This document shows, in pieces, positions 1-7,717 of a DNA stretch of 15,304 bases. The position numbers were made by a program, and so were the translations under genes. The DNA is from JBBRXJ01 sp038248505 (GTDB taxonomy: Bacteria > Bacteroidota > Bacteroidia > Bacteroidales > JBBRXJ01), in contig JBBRXJ010000081.1 of NCBI GenBank assembly GCA_038248505.1, positions 1-15,304 on the forward strand. The letters run 5' to 3'. The notes beneath the pieces are model-generated. The model worked only from the letters and a program-made list of their open reading frames with translations. It ran no database searches and was not told where the DNA came from. How positions within the stretch are numbered: the stretch's first letter is position 1; every line of letters begins with the position of its first letter.

Positions 1-680
1 TTACCTCCTGTTTGCATCATGTAACGTACATGTTGTTCCAATATTTTGAGTTGCTCTGGATAACTATATTTGTCGAGCCATAGAGGCAAAGCTTTCCGAA
101 CATTCCATACCAAAGGATGACCTTTAACGCGTAATCCATTTGCCGCCGCCCATTGTACTTCTTTTACAAATAACGATGTGTTTTTTTTACCTTCCTCGTG
201 TTCTATCGGTTGGTGCCAACGTTCGTCCCAATAGCATTTGGCAGTGGTACAATTAAAAAGGTCTGAAAAGGATATTGCCTCGCGTTTTAGGTTAATATTA
301 GAATTTACTTTATCTTGAATATAACCTCCACTGCAACCAAAATCAAAGTCATGCTTTAACTGTATTGCAGAGATTTTTACTCCTTCCAATGGACGATTGT
401 TTTTATCAACAACTTTTATACGAAATTCTTTTCTACGATATCTAAAAATATTTTCATTTGCAGCAGCGAGAAGGTCGGAGTAGTTATCTGTAGACGTTTC
501 ACTACTAATAGAATCTTGAATAACCTTGCGCCATTCTTCTCCTTCTGGTACTTGTATTGAATCGTTTCCTCGCACTGTTGAACTTGTCGCAATATACTCT
601 CCATTGCGAAATGCTGAGAGTAAAGGCAGCGTTAATCCAGCAGTAGTAAGTTGTTTGAGAAAACGTCGACGTTGTGTCAT
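1..680 (-). CDS. GH10 endo-1,4-beta-xylanase-like protein, N-terminal part (runs off left edge)
   Basis: The frame is open from ATG at 678-680 to the window edge (226 codons, no stop); TTA at 1-3 is out of frame. The N-terminus has a twin-arginine export signal: MTQRRRFLKQ followed by a hydrophobic stretch to about residue 24. Residues 84-116 (FRIKVVD..., ending HDFDFG) resemble the small beta-rich N-terminal domain found before the barrel in many bacterial GH10-annotated proteins. The barrel begins near residue 136. It contains KCYWDERWH (149-156), comparable to the NAMKWE strand of xylanases, and GHPLVWN (187-193), the GH10 signature GHTLVWH with Asn for the last His. Both catalytic glutamates lie beyond the edge, so activity cannot be judged. 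By family it would cleave beta-1,4-xylan or a related glycan outside the cytoplasm. It lies downstream of other sugar-related genes on the same strand. Family call fairly sure; substrate not. Confidence 0.82.
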   Translation of the reverse strand, partial: MTQRRRFLKQLTTAGLTLPLLSAFRNGEYIATSSTVRGNDSIQVPEGEEWRKVIQDSISSETSTDNYSDLLAAANENIFRYRRKEFRIKVVDKNNRPLEGVKISAIQLKHDFDFGCSGGYIQDKVNSNINLKREAISFSDLFNCTTAKCYWDERWHQPIEHEEGKKNTSLFVKEVQWAAANGLRVKGHPLVWNVRKALPLWLDKYSYPEQLKILEQHVRYMMQTGG

Positions 681-685
681 TTTTT

Positions 686-871
686 TTAATCTATTGGTTG
701 AAGTTGTTTTAATATATTTTGAATCAGCTTTCCTTTACACCAAGGATAAAATTTATTAATAAAAACCGAAGTAGGATGCTTAGGACTTGCGATGAGTATA
801 ATCGAAGCGTCTCGAACAACCGGCAAATTAAAACGTAATAAATTGCATGCATCAAGAGCATTTCGATAAAC
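686..871 (-). pseudogene. 3' tail of a lost gene, unidentified
   Basis: A 61-codon frame ends with TAA at 686-688, five bases before the GH10 start codon. It is closed upstream by TGA at 872-874. It has no convincing start codon. The composition looks like protein (for example LLRFNLPVVRDASIILIASP, then FYPWCKGKLIQNIL). Its upstream limit coincides with the repeat beginning at 877, as expected if the 5' part of a gene had been replaced. I do not recognise the family. A chance open frame in AT-rich DNA is the main alternative. Confidence 0.35.
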
Positions 872-876
872 TCAAA

Positions 877-975
877 GTGGCACCTCAGTTCCCTACTATC
901 ATAATTTCTAGAGATATGTATCCATTAATAATCAGTTAATATATGTGGTATATAATTATGCTGAATCTATTTGTA
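877..975. repeat. Diverged ~100-bp repeat, copy 1
   Basis: It begins GTGGCACCTCAG (877-888). Similarity to copy 2 at 3280 continues with small gaps through GAGATATG, CATTAATAATCAGTTAATAT and GAATCTATTTGTA. The 13 bases left of 877 (CGATAAACTCAAA) also resemble those left of copy 2. It lies just past the 3' end of the FAD oxidoreductase gene. Both copies have the same orientation and flank that gene. It may be a decayed insertion-sequence end or a small dispersed element; no matching terminal repeat pair was found. Confidence 0.5.
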
Positions 976-1031
976 TTTTGATCTAGATTATGCTTGAATA
1001 AAAACTGTCGTACAAATAATATATTTAACAC

Positions 1032-3074
1032 CTATTGTTGTACAGGTACAAATACAATTGCATCTGCAGGTACCGCTTCTTTTAAGCCGTCAGCTACCAA
1101 CCTTATACATTCATTTTTATTTTTACCAAAAGGATACTCGCCAATATAAGCCCAACTATTTTCGTTCATTAAAATATTTACAACCAGTGTATCAGTACCT
1201 GCTGAATGGTTTATTATAAATGGGACAGCGGTGGCCCAATCATTTTTACTCCACTTTTGATTAGGACAATAATAATATACTTTAAATTTCATTTCTCTTT
1301 TTACGGAAGGCGTAAAAATTACTTGCCTTTCCATACCTTCGGCTGAATCACTTAGTAAAGCATTTGTTTTGTATGTCGACATCCAAGCATTAGTTAGTTT
1401 CCAGTTGCCAATAATTTCAACCTGGGTGCTGTCAGCGTTATCAATCAGCGTTTCTGGTAGAGATCCATTAAGCAAAGGATCATTCAATAATTTATCTTGT
1501 AATTTTTTCATATCAATATCCTGAACAGCTATATCCTCATCAATTGCTATTGATGCAGCTATAGCAGCCGATTGACCTAAAACCATAAATACAGGTTCCA
1601 TACGAATTGAACCATAAGCGATGTGTGAAGCAGACATACAAACAGGAACAAAAAGATTGCGACATTCGTTTCGCTTTGGTACGATGGAACGATATGAAAT
1701 TGGGTAAGGAGGGAAGCCACCAACTTGAACATCCCCTTCATTTTTCACAATATTTTTACCATCCTTGCGAACAACGATACGCTGACAATTATGTGAATCC
1801 ATTGTGTAAGCTGCCATACCAACTGCATCATCAACTACAACTTCACCTCTACAGTGATGTTCTGTCATAACATAATCACTAATCATACGACGAGCTTCAC
1901 GAACATATAATTGAAATGGGAAATGATTATTATCTGCAAATTCATCTTTGCACCAACCCCACGATTGTGTTTCAAGGCGTAAGCTATCAGGAACCGCTGG
2001 GTCGTTTGCCAAGAACCATAATATGCCGCGAATGTAATCTTCGTGTTGTTTCTCAATCTCAATTCGTCGGTCGTATTTAGCTTCAGGGTAATCATAATTC
2101 ATACCAATCATATCCGTTGAAAATGCCCCGTGATTGTTAATATCTGTTTTGCCATTTGGCATTGTAACAACGCGGAGATAATATCCTGGTAAATGCTGCT
2201 TCCAACCTATTTCCTGACGTTTAAGAATAATACGTCGGAGTAATTCATAGCGCGTTGAATCATAATTTGAAGGTCGAGTAAAATCTACTTTGTTAGCGAC
2301 ATTTTGTGTAAGACATAATCTGTAATTATATGCCTGCAGTTTTTTATCACCACTTCCTTGTTCCGCCATTTTCTCAGCACTTATTCCCCAGCACAAGCCA
2401 CTTGTGCTATCACCTGGAATAATATATGGGTCAATAGAATAATCTTCCTTATTTACAGGTGGAAATTGATGCTTATTGTGTAATTGCACCCCATTAATTG
2501 TTTCACCATATACCGAATTTGCTTCCCGGCCAAGTGTATATGAAACATTGGCGGTAGCCATTAAATCACCTTCATAAGAGCAGTCAATAAACATTTTAGC
2601 ACGAATGGTTTTGTTAGTTGATGCATCAGGAGTGTAGTTGTTCTCAAGCACAATTTCACGAATGCGTTTACTTCTCACTAATGCAGAAACTAGGCGATGA
2701 CTATCAAGAACTACAACACCACCGTTTTTAATATATTCATTCAATAAATTTTCAGCAACACTCGGCTCAAACTCCCACATTTCAAGTTTTTCGTAATGTT
2801 TACCTAATTTGCGATAAAAATCACGGGCTAAACCAGTAACGGCATATTTATTGCCAATATCGGTAGCACCAAGTCCACCTGAAGTCATTCCACCCAAATG
2901 CGTGCGAGGTTCAATTAAAATTACGGTTTTGCCCATTTTCCTTGCAGAATAAGCAGCAATAACACCAGATGCCGTTCCTCCATATATGCAAATGTCATAA
3001 TCTGTTTTTGTACTGCAACTATTCAACAATACTGTTAACGCCAATACCAAGCTAATAATAATCGTTTTTTTCAT
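1032..3074 (-). CDS. FAD-dependent oxidoreductase, lipoprotein ('xanthan lyase-like' family)
   Basis: A 680-residue protein. The N-terminus is a lipoprotein signal: MKKTIIISLVLALTVLLNSC, with the lipobox cysteine at 20, so it is predicted to be exported and lipid-anchored. Directly after comes a Rossmann dinucleotide-binding strand (DICIYGGTASGVIAAYSAR, about 27-45), then an acidic strand end (ILIEPRTHLGGMTSGGLG) typical of the FAD_oxidored family (PF12831). The last 130 or so residues, from about 545, look like the beta-sandwich domain seen in proteins annotated xanthan lyase or golvesin-like: WMSTYKTNALLSDSAEG near its start, AWIYIGEYPF-like SWAYIGEYPFG near its end. Such proteins are common in glycan-degradation loci of Bacteroidetes, but their substrates are mostly unproven; oxidation of a sugar or sugar derivative is an inference. 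It sits between two copies of a repeat. No Shine-Dalgarno sequence is visible. Confidence 0.85.
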   Translation of the reverse strand: MKKTIIISLVLALTVLLNSCSTKTDYDICIYGGTASGVIAAYSARKMGKTVILIEPRTHLGGMTSGGLGATDIGNKYAVTGLARDFYRKLGKHYEKLEMWEFEPSVAENLLNEYIKNGGVVVLDSHRLVSALVRSKRIREIVLENNYTPDASTNKTIRAKMFIDCSYEGDLMATANVSYTLGREANSVYGETINGVQLHNKHQFPPVNKEDYSIDPYIIPGDSTSGLCWGISAEKMAEQGSGDKKLQAYNYRLCLTQNVANKVDFTRPSNYDSTRYELLRRIILKRQEIGWKQHLPGYYLRVVTMPNGKTDINNHGAFSTDMIGMNYDYPEAKYDRRIEIEKQHEDYIRGILWFLANDPAVPDSLRLETQSWGWCKDEFADNNHFPFQLYVREARRMISDYVMTEHHCRGEVVVDDAVGMAAYTMDSHNCQRIVVRKDGKNIVKNEGDVQVGGFPPYPISYRSIVPKRNECRNLFVPVCMSASHIAYGSIRMEPVFMVLGQSAAIAASIAIDEDIAVQDIDMKKLQDKLLNDPLLNGSLPETLIDNADSTQVEIIGNWKLTNAWMSTYKTNALLSDSAEGMERQVIFTPSVKREMKFKVYYYCPNQKWSKNDWATAVPFIINHSAGTDTLVVNILMNENSWAYIGEYPFGKNKNECIRLVADGLKEAVPADAIVFVPVQQ

Positions 3075-3146
3075 TTTTTAAAATGTTTAGTTTAGTTTTT
3101 AAAAATAACAATAAGAAGGATAAGATGATATTTGATTTTACTTTAT

Positions 3147-3279
3147 TTATACACCAATTAAATGTTGTCTTTGTTCTTTTATCATTGCTTGTTTTAGATG
3201 GATTGAAGATGGTTCACACCATTCATTAGTTTCTGTTAATATGATGTTATTCAATTTTTTTATCTGTGTTAAAATCAAT
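3147..3279 (-). pseudogene. 3' tail of a second lost gene, unidentified
   Basis: The frame ends with TAA at 3147-3149 and stays open back to TGA at 3288-3290, which lies inside the repeat. The protein-like portion reads LNNIILTETNEWCEPSSIHL, then KQAMIKEQRQHLIGV. No plausible start codon lies near the junction; the only internal Met codon is close to the end. As at 686-871, the frame runs into GTGGCACCTCAG and is lost there. The tail is not similar to the first one. Family unknown. A chance open frame of 46 codons is possible. Confidence 0.33.
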
Positions 3280-3382
3280 GTGGCACCTCAGGGTACTGCT
3301 TTCATCAATATATAAGAGATTTGCTTTCATTAAAAATCAGTAAATATCTAAGTGGGTCTACAATTACACAGAATCGAATACA
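3280..3382. repeat. Diverged ~100-bp repeat, copy 2
   Basis: It starts with the identical 12-mer GTGGCACCTCAG (3280-3291). Divergent but alignable sequence follows: AAGAGATTTG, CATTAAAAATCAGTAAATAT, GAATCGAATACA. It lies past the 3' end of the sugar-isomerase-like gene, as copy 1 lies past the FAD gene. The pair are direct repeats about 2.4 kb apart. Confidence 0.5.
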
Positions 3383-3449
3383 ATTATTTTTTTTGTATAT
3401 GAGCACATTCCTATCATTTTACACATAATTAGATTTAATTCTTAATAAG

Positions 3450-4286
3450 CTATTTTTTTACTTTTACAAGAACATTTTCCTTTCTTTTAATAAAGTCAAT
3501 ACTTCGCTTTGCGGCTACATCAGGATTAGTAGAATACTCCGAACCTAAATAAACAGAAAGAAATCCTTTATAACTGTTTTTTCGCAAGCGCTCGAGAAAA
3601 AGATCAAAGTCAATATTTCCTTCACCAGGTATAATAAATTTATCACTCGACCCCATTGAGTCATTTATTCGGTATAAGACATGTACACCTTTAGAAATAT
3701 CAATAGAATCGGCCAAAACTTCTTTGTTTGAATGCATAATATTGGTTGAAATAGCCATTCCTGCTTGATCTGATACCGAACTTAACATTCGTGCTGCATC
3801 AGAAATTCTATTAATCAGATTTGAATCGAGGTGATTAGCTACTTCAAGAAGAATACGAAGCGGGGTAGTAGAAACATGAGTTAATAATGCAGTCATACTT
3901 TCTTGCATTATATTCCATCCAGATTCATTCGATTGGCCATATATAGCATATCCAGGGACAATCGACAGATAGCTAGCTGACATGGCATTAGCAATATCAG
4001 CACTACGTTTTAAATAATCGAGACTTTCATTTCGTATTTTTAAAGTCTCCGATGCAATATTAACATAACTATTTAATTGCATAGGATTATATGATACTAG
4101 TTTCAATCCATTATCAGATAAAGCATCTGTAGTTTCTTTTATGCTTTTTGTGTCTAAATCATAAGGCCATGCATGAGGTCGAGCACCCCAAAGTTCAACC
4201 CCATCATAACCTAAACGCGAGACTCTTTTTAGAGACTCAACGAGTGAATACTTTGAATAAATATTTAACGACAGACTAATTTTCAT
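3450..4286 (-). CDS. Sugar phosphate isomerase/epimerase-like TIM barrel with altered metal site
   Basis: A 278-residue protein of the AP_endonuc_2 / xylose isomerase-like TIM barrel family (PF01261). Visible landmarks are the opening strand and helix with GYDGVELW (26-33), LLEVANHLDSN (146-156, compare LEPLNRFETN in sugar epimerases), NIMHSN (182-187), and the loop IPGEGNIDF (219-227). Members isomerise or epimerise free sugars or sugar phosphates using a divalent metal held by Glu, Asp, His, Glu. Aligned by eye with D-psicose 3-epimerase, Glu148 is kept, but the Asp position is Asn182, the His position is Arg206 (RIND), and the final Glu is Tyr246 (FLSVYL). The protein may therefore bind sugar without normal catalysis, or work differently. 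No signal peptide is apparent. It is the first gene of the minus-strand sugar-related group, upstream of the FAD lipoprotein. Confidence 0.8.
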   Translation of the reverse strand: MKISLSLNIYSKYSLVESLKRVSRLGYDGVELWGARPHAWPYDLDTKSIKETTDALSDNGLKLVSYNPMQLNSYVNIASETLKIRNESLDYLKRSADIANAMSASYLSIVPGYAIYGQSNESGWNIMQESMTALLTHVSTTPLRILLEVANHLDSNLINRISDAARMLSSVSDQAGMAISTNIMHSNKEVLADSIDISKGVHVLYRINDSMGSSDKFIIPGEGNIDFDLFLERLRKNSYKGFLSVYLGSEYSTNPDVAAKRSIDFIKRKENVLVKVKK

Positions 4287-4459
4287 TGTTCATTTTCAGA
4301 TACGTATACATGGATGATAGCTTTAAAAGTATAAAAAAAAATCAAATAACTATAATGAGTTGTAATTGAACATTATAGCTTATGATTTTCTTTTAAAACA
4401 TTAAATACAAACACAATAATATGGAACTGTATAAAATATACCGTTTTGTATCTAAGTAA

Positions 4460-4492
4460 TAGGTCAATCTTCGTTTCACTACAATTGACCTA
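4460..4492. repeat. Inverted repeat TAGGTCAAT / ATTGACCTA
   Basis: Perfect 9-bp arms at 4460-4468 and 4484-4492 surround a 15-base loop. It lies in the spacer between the divergent sugar-isomerase-like and SPFH genes. No T-run follows on either strand, so it is not a typical terminator. It could be an operator or RNA hairpin. Confidence 0.5.
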
Positions 4493-4517
4493 AACATAGT
4501 TTAACAACGGCATTTAT

Positions 4518-4564
4518 CAAGCTTATATATAATTTATCATTAAACTAAATTATATATAAGTTTG
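4518..4564. repeat. 19-bp inverted repeat in the divergent spacer
   Basis: Arms at 4518-4536 and 4546-4564 pair along 19 positions with a single G-T mismatch. The inner 15 bp (CTTATATATAATTTA and its complement) are perfect. The loop is 9 bases. It is AT-rich with no adjacent T-run. Each arm ends outward in a sequence like the -7 promoter element of Bacteroidetes: TAAGTTTG on plus, TAAGCTTG on minus. Confidence 0.6.
4557..4564 (+). promoter_or_regulatory. Candidate promoter -7 element for the SPFH gene
   Basis: TAAGTTTG matches TAnnTTTG exactly and forms the right tip of the inverted repeat. No clear TTTG is seen at the usual -33 distance, so support is weak. Use of this site would give a leader of nearly 300 bases before the SPFH start codon. 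Confidence 0.3.
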
Positions 4565-4617
4565 GTATTATATGTGTATAACAACATTAAAAATAATTAA
4601 TATGCTCGCAGCTGAGC

Positions 4618-4772
4618 TGAGGACGTATTGCCCGATATTTTTTCATTTAGTATAGTTATAGGGGAATATATCCCTGTGATTCCACTCTGCCGCTAATTTG
4701 CTGATTATCCTCATCAGAGAGCATGGGTAATGGTTTAAACAAAAATACAGCGTGGAGGAGATTAAAGCCTCA
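4618..4772 (+). other. Possible structured leader or small RNA
   Basis: Nested complementary segments are visible: TGAGG (4618-4622) with CCTCA (4768-4772), and ATTGCCC (4627-4633) with GGGTAAT (4725-4731, one G-U). Inside are hairpins GGGGA/TCCCT (4661-4675) and CTGAT/ATCAG (4701-4717). The stretch is less AT-biased than the rest of the spacer. I do not recognise a known RNA family, and some pairing is expected by chance. Confidence 0.22.
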
Positions 4773-4862
4773 CTTCTTTATTAAAAAAATCGTATATTGT
4801 TTTTTGAAAAAAGAACGTTCTTAATCATAACAAACAATTTTAGAAACCTTAAAATAAAAAAA

Positions 4863-5732
4863 ATGGAAGCATACACACATTTATTAATGCCAATAATCAT
4901 TGGTATCATTGTCATTTTCTTTTTAGGCATCCGTATTGTTAGACCAACGCACAGGGGACTAATAGAGCGTCTTGGGAAATACAGTAGCTTTGCAAACCCA
5001 GGTTTTAACTGGATCATCCCCGTAATTGACAAAATGTATTTGGTAAATACAACCGAGTTGATGGTTGATGCCGAGCCACAAGAAATCATTACCAACGACA
5101 ACCTGAATGCTCGTGTTGATGCACAAGTTTATTTTAGAGTGATGGATGATGAGAAAAGTGTAAAAAACTCTATTTACAATGTAAATAATTTCCAATGGCA
5201 GATAGTAAACTTAGCTCGTACTACTTTAAGGAATATTATTGGAACAATGACATTAAAATCAGCGAATAGTGAACGCGGAAAGATAAACGCTGAGTTGCAT
5301 CGCACTTTAATGGAAGAAACCGCAACTTGGGGTATTATGATTGTGCGTACCGAATTAAAAGAGATTGACCCACCAAAAGATGTTCAGGAAACGATGAACA
5401 AAGTCGTTAAAGCTGAGAATGAAAAGATTGCAGCAATAGATTATGCTACAGCTAGAGAAACCGTTGCAGATGGTGAAAAGCGCGCTAAGATTAAAGAAGC
5501 AGAGGGCACAAAACAAGGCAAAATTTTGGAAGCGGAAGGGGAAGCTGAAGCAATTCGATTGGTAAATGATTCCGCAAATAGATACTTTATAGGTAATGCC
5601 CAATTATTGCGCAAGATTGAAGCTGTTGAAACATCCTTAAAATCAAATGCTAAAATTGTTATTCCTAATGGGTCTGAATTGGTTAACGTTATTGGCGATA
5701 TGGCTGGTGGACTACCTATAAAAATGGGCTAA
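4863..5732 (+). CDS. SPFH/stomatin-like (band 7) membrane protein
   Basis: A 289-residue protein starting at ATG 4863. An in-frame ATG 66 bases upstream would add 22 residues (MFFEKRTF...) that do not fit the family, so the internal start is preferred. Residues about 7-25 (LLMPIIIGIIVIFFLGIRIV) form one membrane segment. The band 7 domain follows: RPTHRGLIERLGKY, PGFNWIIPVID, then INAELHRTLMEETATWGI and RTELKEIDPP near its end. After that comes a long Ala/Glu/Lys-rich helix with coiled-coil character (VKAENEKIAAIDYATARE through LEAEGEAEAI), as in paraslipins and QmcA. These proteins oligomerise in membranes and are linked to membrane microdomains or to partner proteases; no NfeD-like partner or protease lies next to it here. 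It is transcribed alone, divergent from the sugar-related genes and convergent with asnB. Confidence 0.88.
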   Translation: MEAYTHLLMPIIIGIIVIFFLGIRIVRPTHRGLIERLGKYSSFANPGFNWIIPVIDKMYLVNTTELMVDAEPQEIITNDNLNARVDAQVYFRVMDDEKSVKNSIYNVNNFQWQIVNLARTTLRNIIGTMTLKSANSERGKINAELHRTLMEETATWGIMIVRTELKEIDPPKDVQETMNKVVKAENEKIAAIDYATARETVADGEKRAKIKEAEGTKQGKILEAEGEAEAIRLVNDSANRYFIGNAQLLRKIEAVETSLKSNAKIVIPNGSELVNVIGDMAGGLPIKMG

Positions 5733-5757
5733 TAAGATAATATCATTTGTAAAGAAT

Positions 5758-5790
5758 AAAAAACCGCATACATACGATGCGGTTTTTTTT
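5758..5790. terminator. Bidirectional Rho-independent terminator
   Basis: AAAAAACCGCAT (5758-5769) and its complement ATGCGGTTTTTT (5777-5788) surround a 7-base loop. There is a T-run after the stem on plus and, by symmetry, on minus. It lies 25 bases past the SPFH stop codon and 34 bases past the asnB stop codon, so it serves both convergent genes. Confidence 0.9.
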
Positions 5791-5824
5791 GCTCTTTCTA
5801 CATAACAAATTTAAAAATCTATTC

Positions 5825-7492
5825 TTATTTATATCCTTGTTCGTGAACATTTTTTACTGCGCGTCCTGAAGGATCATTCATGTTTTTAAATGACTCATCC
5901 CAAGCCAAAGCTTCAGCAGTACTGCACGCAACAGAAGGAACGTTAGGAACCGTTAGTGCCGCAGTATCACTAGGAAACATCTCGCTGAATAAACTACGAT
6001 AGTAATATTGCTCTTTAGTCATAGGAGTATTTATAGGGAAACGAAAACGTGCGTTTGAGATTTGCTCATCGGTAATAAGCTTTGCTGTCATGTCCTTTAG
6101 ATTATCGATCCAACCATAACCTACACCATCTGAAAACTGCTCTTTCTGGCGCCATGCAATGCTTGCAGGAAGATACTTTTCAAACCCTTTACGCAATACC
6201 CACTTTTCTATACGTTCTTTATTGATCATTTTTTCTTGTGGGTTAATTCGCATGGCTACATCCATAAATTCTTTATCGAGAAATGGTACACGCCCCTCAA
6301 CACCCCATGCAGCAAGTGCTTTATTTGCTCTTAAGCAATCGTACATATATAACTTACTTAACTTACGAACCGTTTCTTCATGGAATTCTTTTGCATTTGG
6401 GGCTTTATGAAAGTATAAATAGCCACCAAATATCTCATCAGCACCTTCGCCCGAAAGTACCATTTTTATACCCATTGACTTAATTACACGTGAGAGCAAA
6501 TACATGGGTGTTGCTGCACGAATGGTAGTAATATCGTATGTTTCGAGATGATATATCACATCGCGTACCGCATCTAGTCCTTCCTGAATTGTAAAATGAA
6601 CTTGATGATGAATGGTACCAATATGTTTAGCAACTATTTCAGCGGCAGCTAAGTCAGGTGATCCCACCAAACCAATGGCAAAGGAATGAAGTTGTGGCCA
6701 CCAAGCTTCTTTCTGATCGTTATCTTCAATACGTTTACCCGAGAATTTTTTTGCCAAAGCGGAGGTAATTGATGAATCCAATCCGCCTGATAAAAGAACG
6801 CCATAAGGCACATCTGACATCAGTTGGCGATGAACAGCAGCTTCAAGTGCCTCAGCTAAATCATCAATGCTCGTTGGATTATCTTTTACGGCATCATAAG
6901 TCATCCAATCACGTACATACCATTTCTTCAGGGTGCCATCACCACTATATAAATAATGACCAGGAAGAAAAGTTTCGATCTTGTTGCAATAGCCTTCCAA
7001 AGCTTTTAGCTCAGACGCTACAAAATAGTTGCCACTTTTATCCCAACCCTGATATAAAGGAATAATACCCATATGATCACGTGCTATTAAATAGGTATTC
7101 TTTTCTTTATCATATAAAGCAAAAGCAAAAATACCATTGAGCTCTTCAATAAAATCAGAACCCTTATCGCGATAAAGTGCAAGAATTACTTCGCAATCTG
7201 ATTGCGTTAGAAACTCATATTTACCTTTATAACGCTCCCTAATTTCGCGATGATTATATATTTCACCATTTACGGCCAGAACCAAATTTCCATCCTTGCT
7301 AAATAAAGGTTGTTTACCTGATTTTGGATCAACAATAGATAGTCGTTCATGAGCAATAACGGTATTATTATCGCTATAAATGCCTGACCAATCGGGTCCG
7401 CGATGACGAATTTTTTTAGACATCTCCAGCACTTGAGGACGAAGTTGCTGGGCATCCATTTTCAGATCAAAAACGGCAACTATTCCGCACAT
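5825..7492 (-). CDS. asnB: Asparagine synthase B (glutamine-hydrolysing)
   Basis: A 555-residue protein, about the length of E. coli AsnB. It makes asparagine from aspartate, glutamine and ATP in the cytosol. The N-terminal glutaminase (Ntn-type) domain begins with the catalytic Cys2 (MCGIVAVF). It also shows RHRGPDWSG (29-37), Arg50 (ERLSIVD), NGEIYNH (75-81) and SDCEV (98-102). The synthetase domain has the pyrophosphate loop SGGLDSS (235-241) and the downstream SGEGADEIFGGY. The C-terminal part carries EGRVPFLDKEFMD. All key residues I can check are present. It is monocistronic, with its own promoter at 7531-7565 and the shared terminator at 5758-5790. No Shine-Dalgarno sequence is seen. 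Confidence 0.96.
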   Translation of the reverse strand: MCGIVAVFDLKMDAQQLRPQVLEMSKKIRHRGPDWSGIYSDNNTVIAHERLSIVDPKSGKQPLFSKDGNLVLAVNGEIYNHREIRERYKGKYEFLTQSDCEVILALYRDKGSDFIEELNGIFAFALYDKEKNTYLIARDHMGIIPLYQGWDKSGNYFVASELKALEGYCNKIETFLPGHYLYSGDGTLKKWYVRDWMTYDAVKDNPTSIDDLAEALEAAVHRQLMSDVPYGVLLSGGLDSSITSALAKKFSGKRIEDNDQKEAWWPQLHSFAIGLVGSPDLAAAEIVAKHIGTIHHQVHFTIQEGLDAVRDVIYHLETYDITTIRAATPMYLLSRVIKSMGIKMVLSGEGADEIFGGYLYFHKAPNAKEFHEETVRKLSKLYMYDCLRANKALAAWGVEGRVPFLDKEFMDVAMRINPQEKMINKERIEKWVLRKGFEKYLPASIAWRQKEQFSDGVGYGWIDNLKDMTAKLITDEQISNARFRFPINTPMTKEQYYYRSLFSEMFPSDTAALTVPNVPSVACSTAEALAWDESFKNMNDPSGRAVKNVHEQGYK

Positions 7493-7530
7493 AAATTTAA
7501 GTATTAAATGAGTAATTATAATTCTATTTA

Positions 7531-7565
7531 CAAATATAGGTCTTTTTGTTATTTTCTAATGCAAA
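7531..7565 (-). promoter_or_regulatory. asnB promoter (Bacteroidetes type)
   Basis: On the minus strand TATATTTG (7531-7538) matches TAnnTTTG, and TTTG (7562-7565) lies 23 bases upstream as a -33 element. The asnB start codon is about 38 bases downstream of the -7 element. The rest of the 7493-7790 spacer shows only this promoter and the terminator near 7718. Confidence 0.6.
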
Positions 7566-7717
7566 TATTAGTCATTTTGTGTTAATTGATTTCAAATATT
7601 TAATATTTGCTTAATTCTATTAACTAACCCAAGGGTTTTAATGATGCAAAATGTAAATAAACGTATTTACATGAAATCAGAATATCAAACAAGGCAAATA
7701 TGGTCAATCAAAACGAA

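Noticed and set aside
1..10. AGGAGG on the minus strand at the left edge as a ribosome binding site
   Set aside because: It is inside the GH10 coding frame, encoding part of Gln-Thr-Gly-Gly, and no start codon follows within the window.
526..759. 77-codon plus-strand ORF across the GH10 start region
   Set aside because: It is antisense to the coherent GH10 frame with its Tat signal and has no protein-family features.
4618..4772. 6S RNA, tmRNA, SRP RNA or RNase P RNA
   Set aside because: None of their hallmark sequences or the expected overall fold could be found; only generic pairing is visible.
4797..4862. Upstream in-frame start adding 22 residues to the SPFH protein
   Set aside because: The added segment is basic and lies before the membrane segment. 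The internal ATG at 4863 gives the usual family N-terminus (short tail, then membrane helix).
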